Shown one piece after another: positions 63,849-64,000 of a stretch of DNA of 64,000 nt. Both the position numbers and the translations under genes were made by a program. The DNA lies in NCBI GenBank assembly GCA_001899635.1, contig MKVQ01000006.1:278722-342721 (forward strand). The letters run 5' to 3'. The notes beneath the pieces were generated by a model that did no database searches, was not told the origin of the DNA, and was given only the letters and a program-made list of their open reading frames with translations. Source of the stretch: Myxococcales bacterium 68-20. Lineage in GTDB: Bacteria; Myxococcota_A; Polyangia; Polyangiales; Polyangiaceae. Each line of letters starts with the position of its first letter. Within the stretch, counting starts at the first letter, position 1.

Positions 63849-63902
63849 AGAAACAAAATGGCGAAAGCCCAGAAGTCGCGCTGAGCGCGGTCTTCTGGGC
63901 TT
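63849..63902 (-). terminator. Intrinsic terminator of the rRNA operon
   Basis: On the minus strand, aagcccagaag pairs with cttctgggctt (11 bp; inner gcgc-tga-gcgc) at 63865-63902, followed by the T-rich tail ttcgccattttgtttc. It begins 12 bp past the 5S rRNA 3' end. Confidence 0.85.
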
Positions 63903-63913
63903 CTTGGGAAAAA

Positions 63914-64000
63914 TCCCGGCGGCGTCCTACTCTCCCACACGGCTACCCGTGCAGTACCATCGGCTCCGAAGAGCTTAACTTCCGAGTTCGGGATGGGATC
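63914..64000 (-). rRNA. rrf: 5S rRNA, 3' part (5' end outside window)
   Basis: On the minus strand the end of the window reads gatcccatcccgaactcgga, then aagttaagc, gccgatggtact, and gtgggagagtaggacgccgc: the conserved loop C, helix III-IV and 3' end of bacterial 5S rRNA. About 87 of roughly 117 nt are present; the 5' strand of helix I lies beyond position 64000. The 23S and 16S genes are presumably further out on the same strand. Confidence 0.95.

Noticed and set aside
63445..63978. Open frame running into the rRNA terminator and 5S gene
   Set aside because: Arg/Pro/Ser-rich and overlaps the rRNA terminator and 5S on the opposite strand.

Overview
This is a high-GC window from what looks like a myxobacterium (Myxococcota, probably Polyangiales-like). 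The evidence is indirect. The window has two eukaryote-type Ser/Thr kinases with membrane anchors, a PEGA/TPR protein, a PilZ protein of the myxobacterial kind and many lipoproteins. It also has an RpoH-like sigma factor with a long acidic N-terminus, a two-RRM glycine-rich RNA-binding protein, and MotA/TolQ plus TolR sets of the kind that power gliding (Agl/Glt) in Myxococcus. No phage, IS element, CRISPR array or tRNA gene was seen. The window starts inside a P-type ATPase gene and ends inside a 5S rRNA gene on the minus strand.

Layout. 1-12.6 kb: cation P-type ATPase (partial), lipoprotein with a duplicated domain, Ser/Thr kinase (minus), LolC/E-like permease with a large periplasmic insert, GAF protein with a proline-rich linker, orphan histidine kinase, two-RRM protein. 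12.7-19.2 kb: rpmG with a clear terminator, then the rod-shape operon mreB-mreC-mreD-mrdA-rodA, in which two micro-ORFs exactly bridge the mreC/mreD and mreD/mrdA gaps. 19.5-26.6 kb: two divergent proton-channel modules, each with one TolQ/ExbB/MotA-like protein and two TolR/ExbD-like proteins, separated by about 1.08 kb without genes. The minus module ends with a small coupled lipoprotein; the plus module is followed by a single-pass membrane protein of unknown function.

26.7-31.4 kb: a tightly packed minus-strand set (DNA methyltransferase, HD phosphohydrolase, outer-membrane-like protein, glycerate 2-kinase) with ATGA overlaps. 31.8-37.3 kb: a helicase-associated-domain-like protein, a CX4CH lipoprotein, lysA, and pyruvate kinase divergent from lysA. 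37.6 kb: a 66-bp tandem repeat. 37.8-49.5 kb: a very large metzincin-like lipoprotein, a membrane histidine kinase, a DUF4272-like protein, the PEGA/TPR protein, a second Ser/Thr kinase, an acyl-CoA synthetase and a PilZ protein. 49.6-58.4 kb: nadA, a beta-barrel-like protein, mlaE-like permease, alr, and a two-gene heterodimeric ABC exporter. 58.5-64 kb: a DUF3025-like protein coupled to a KOW-domain protein, a small hydrophobic ORF coupled to the RpoH-like sigma gene, rsmI followed by decayed repeats of its own 3' end, and the terminator and 3' part of an rRNA operon.

The envelope is the common theme: cell-wall precursors and elongation (alr, lysA, mre/mrd genes), lipid and lipoprotein trafficking (LolC/E-like, MlaE-like, ABC exporter), and inner-membrane energisation of envelope machines (two TolQ/TolR modules). 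All functional statements come from reading motifs by eye; no database search was run.
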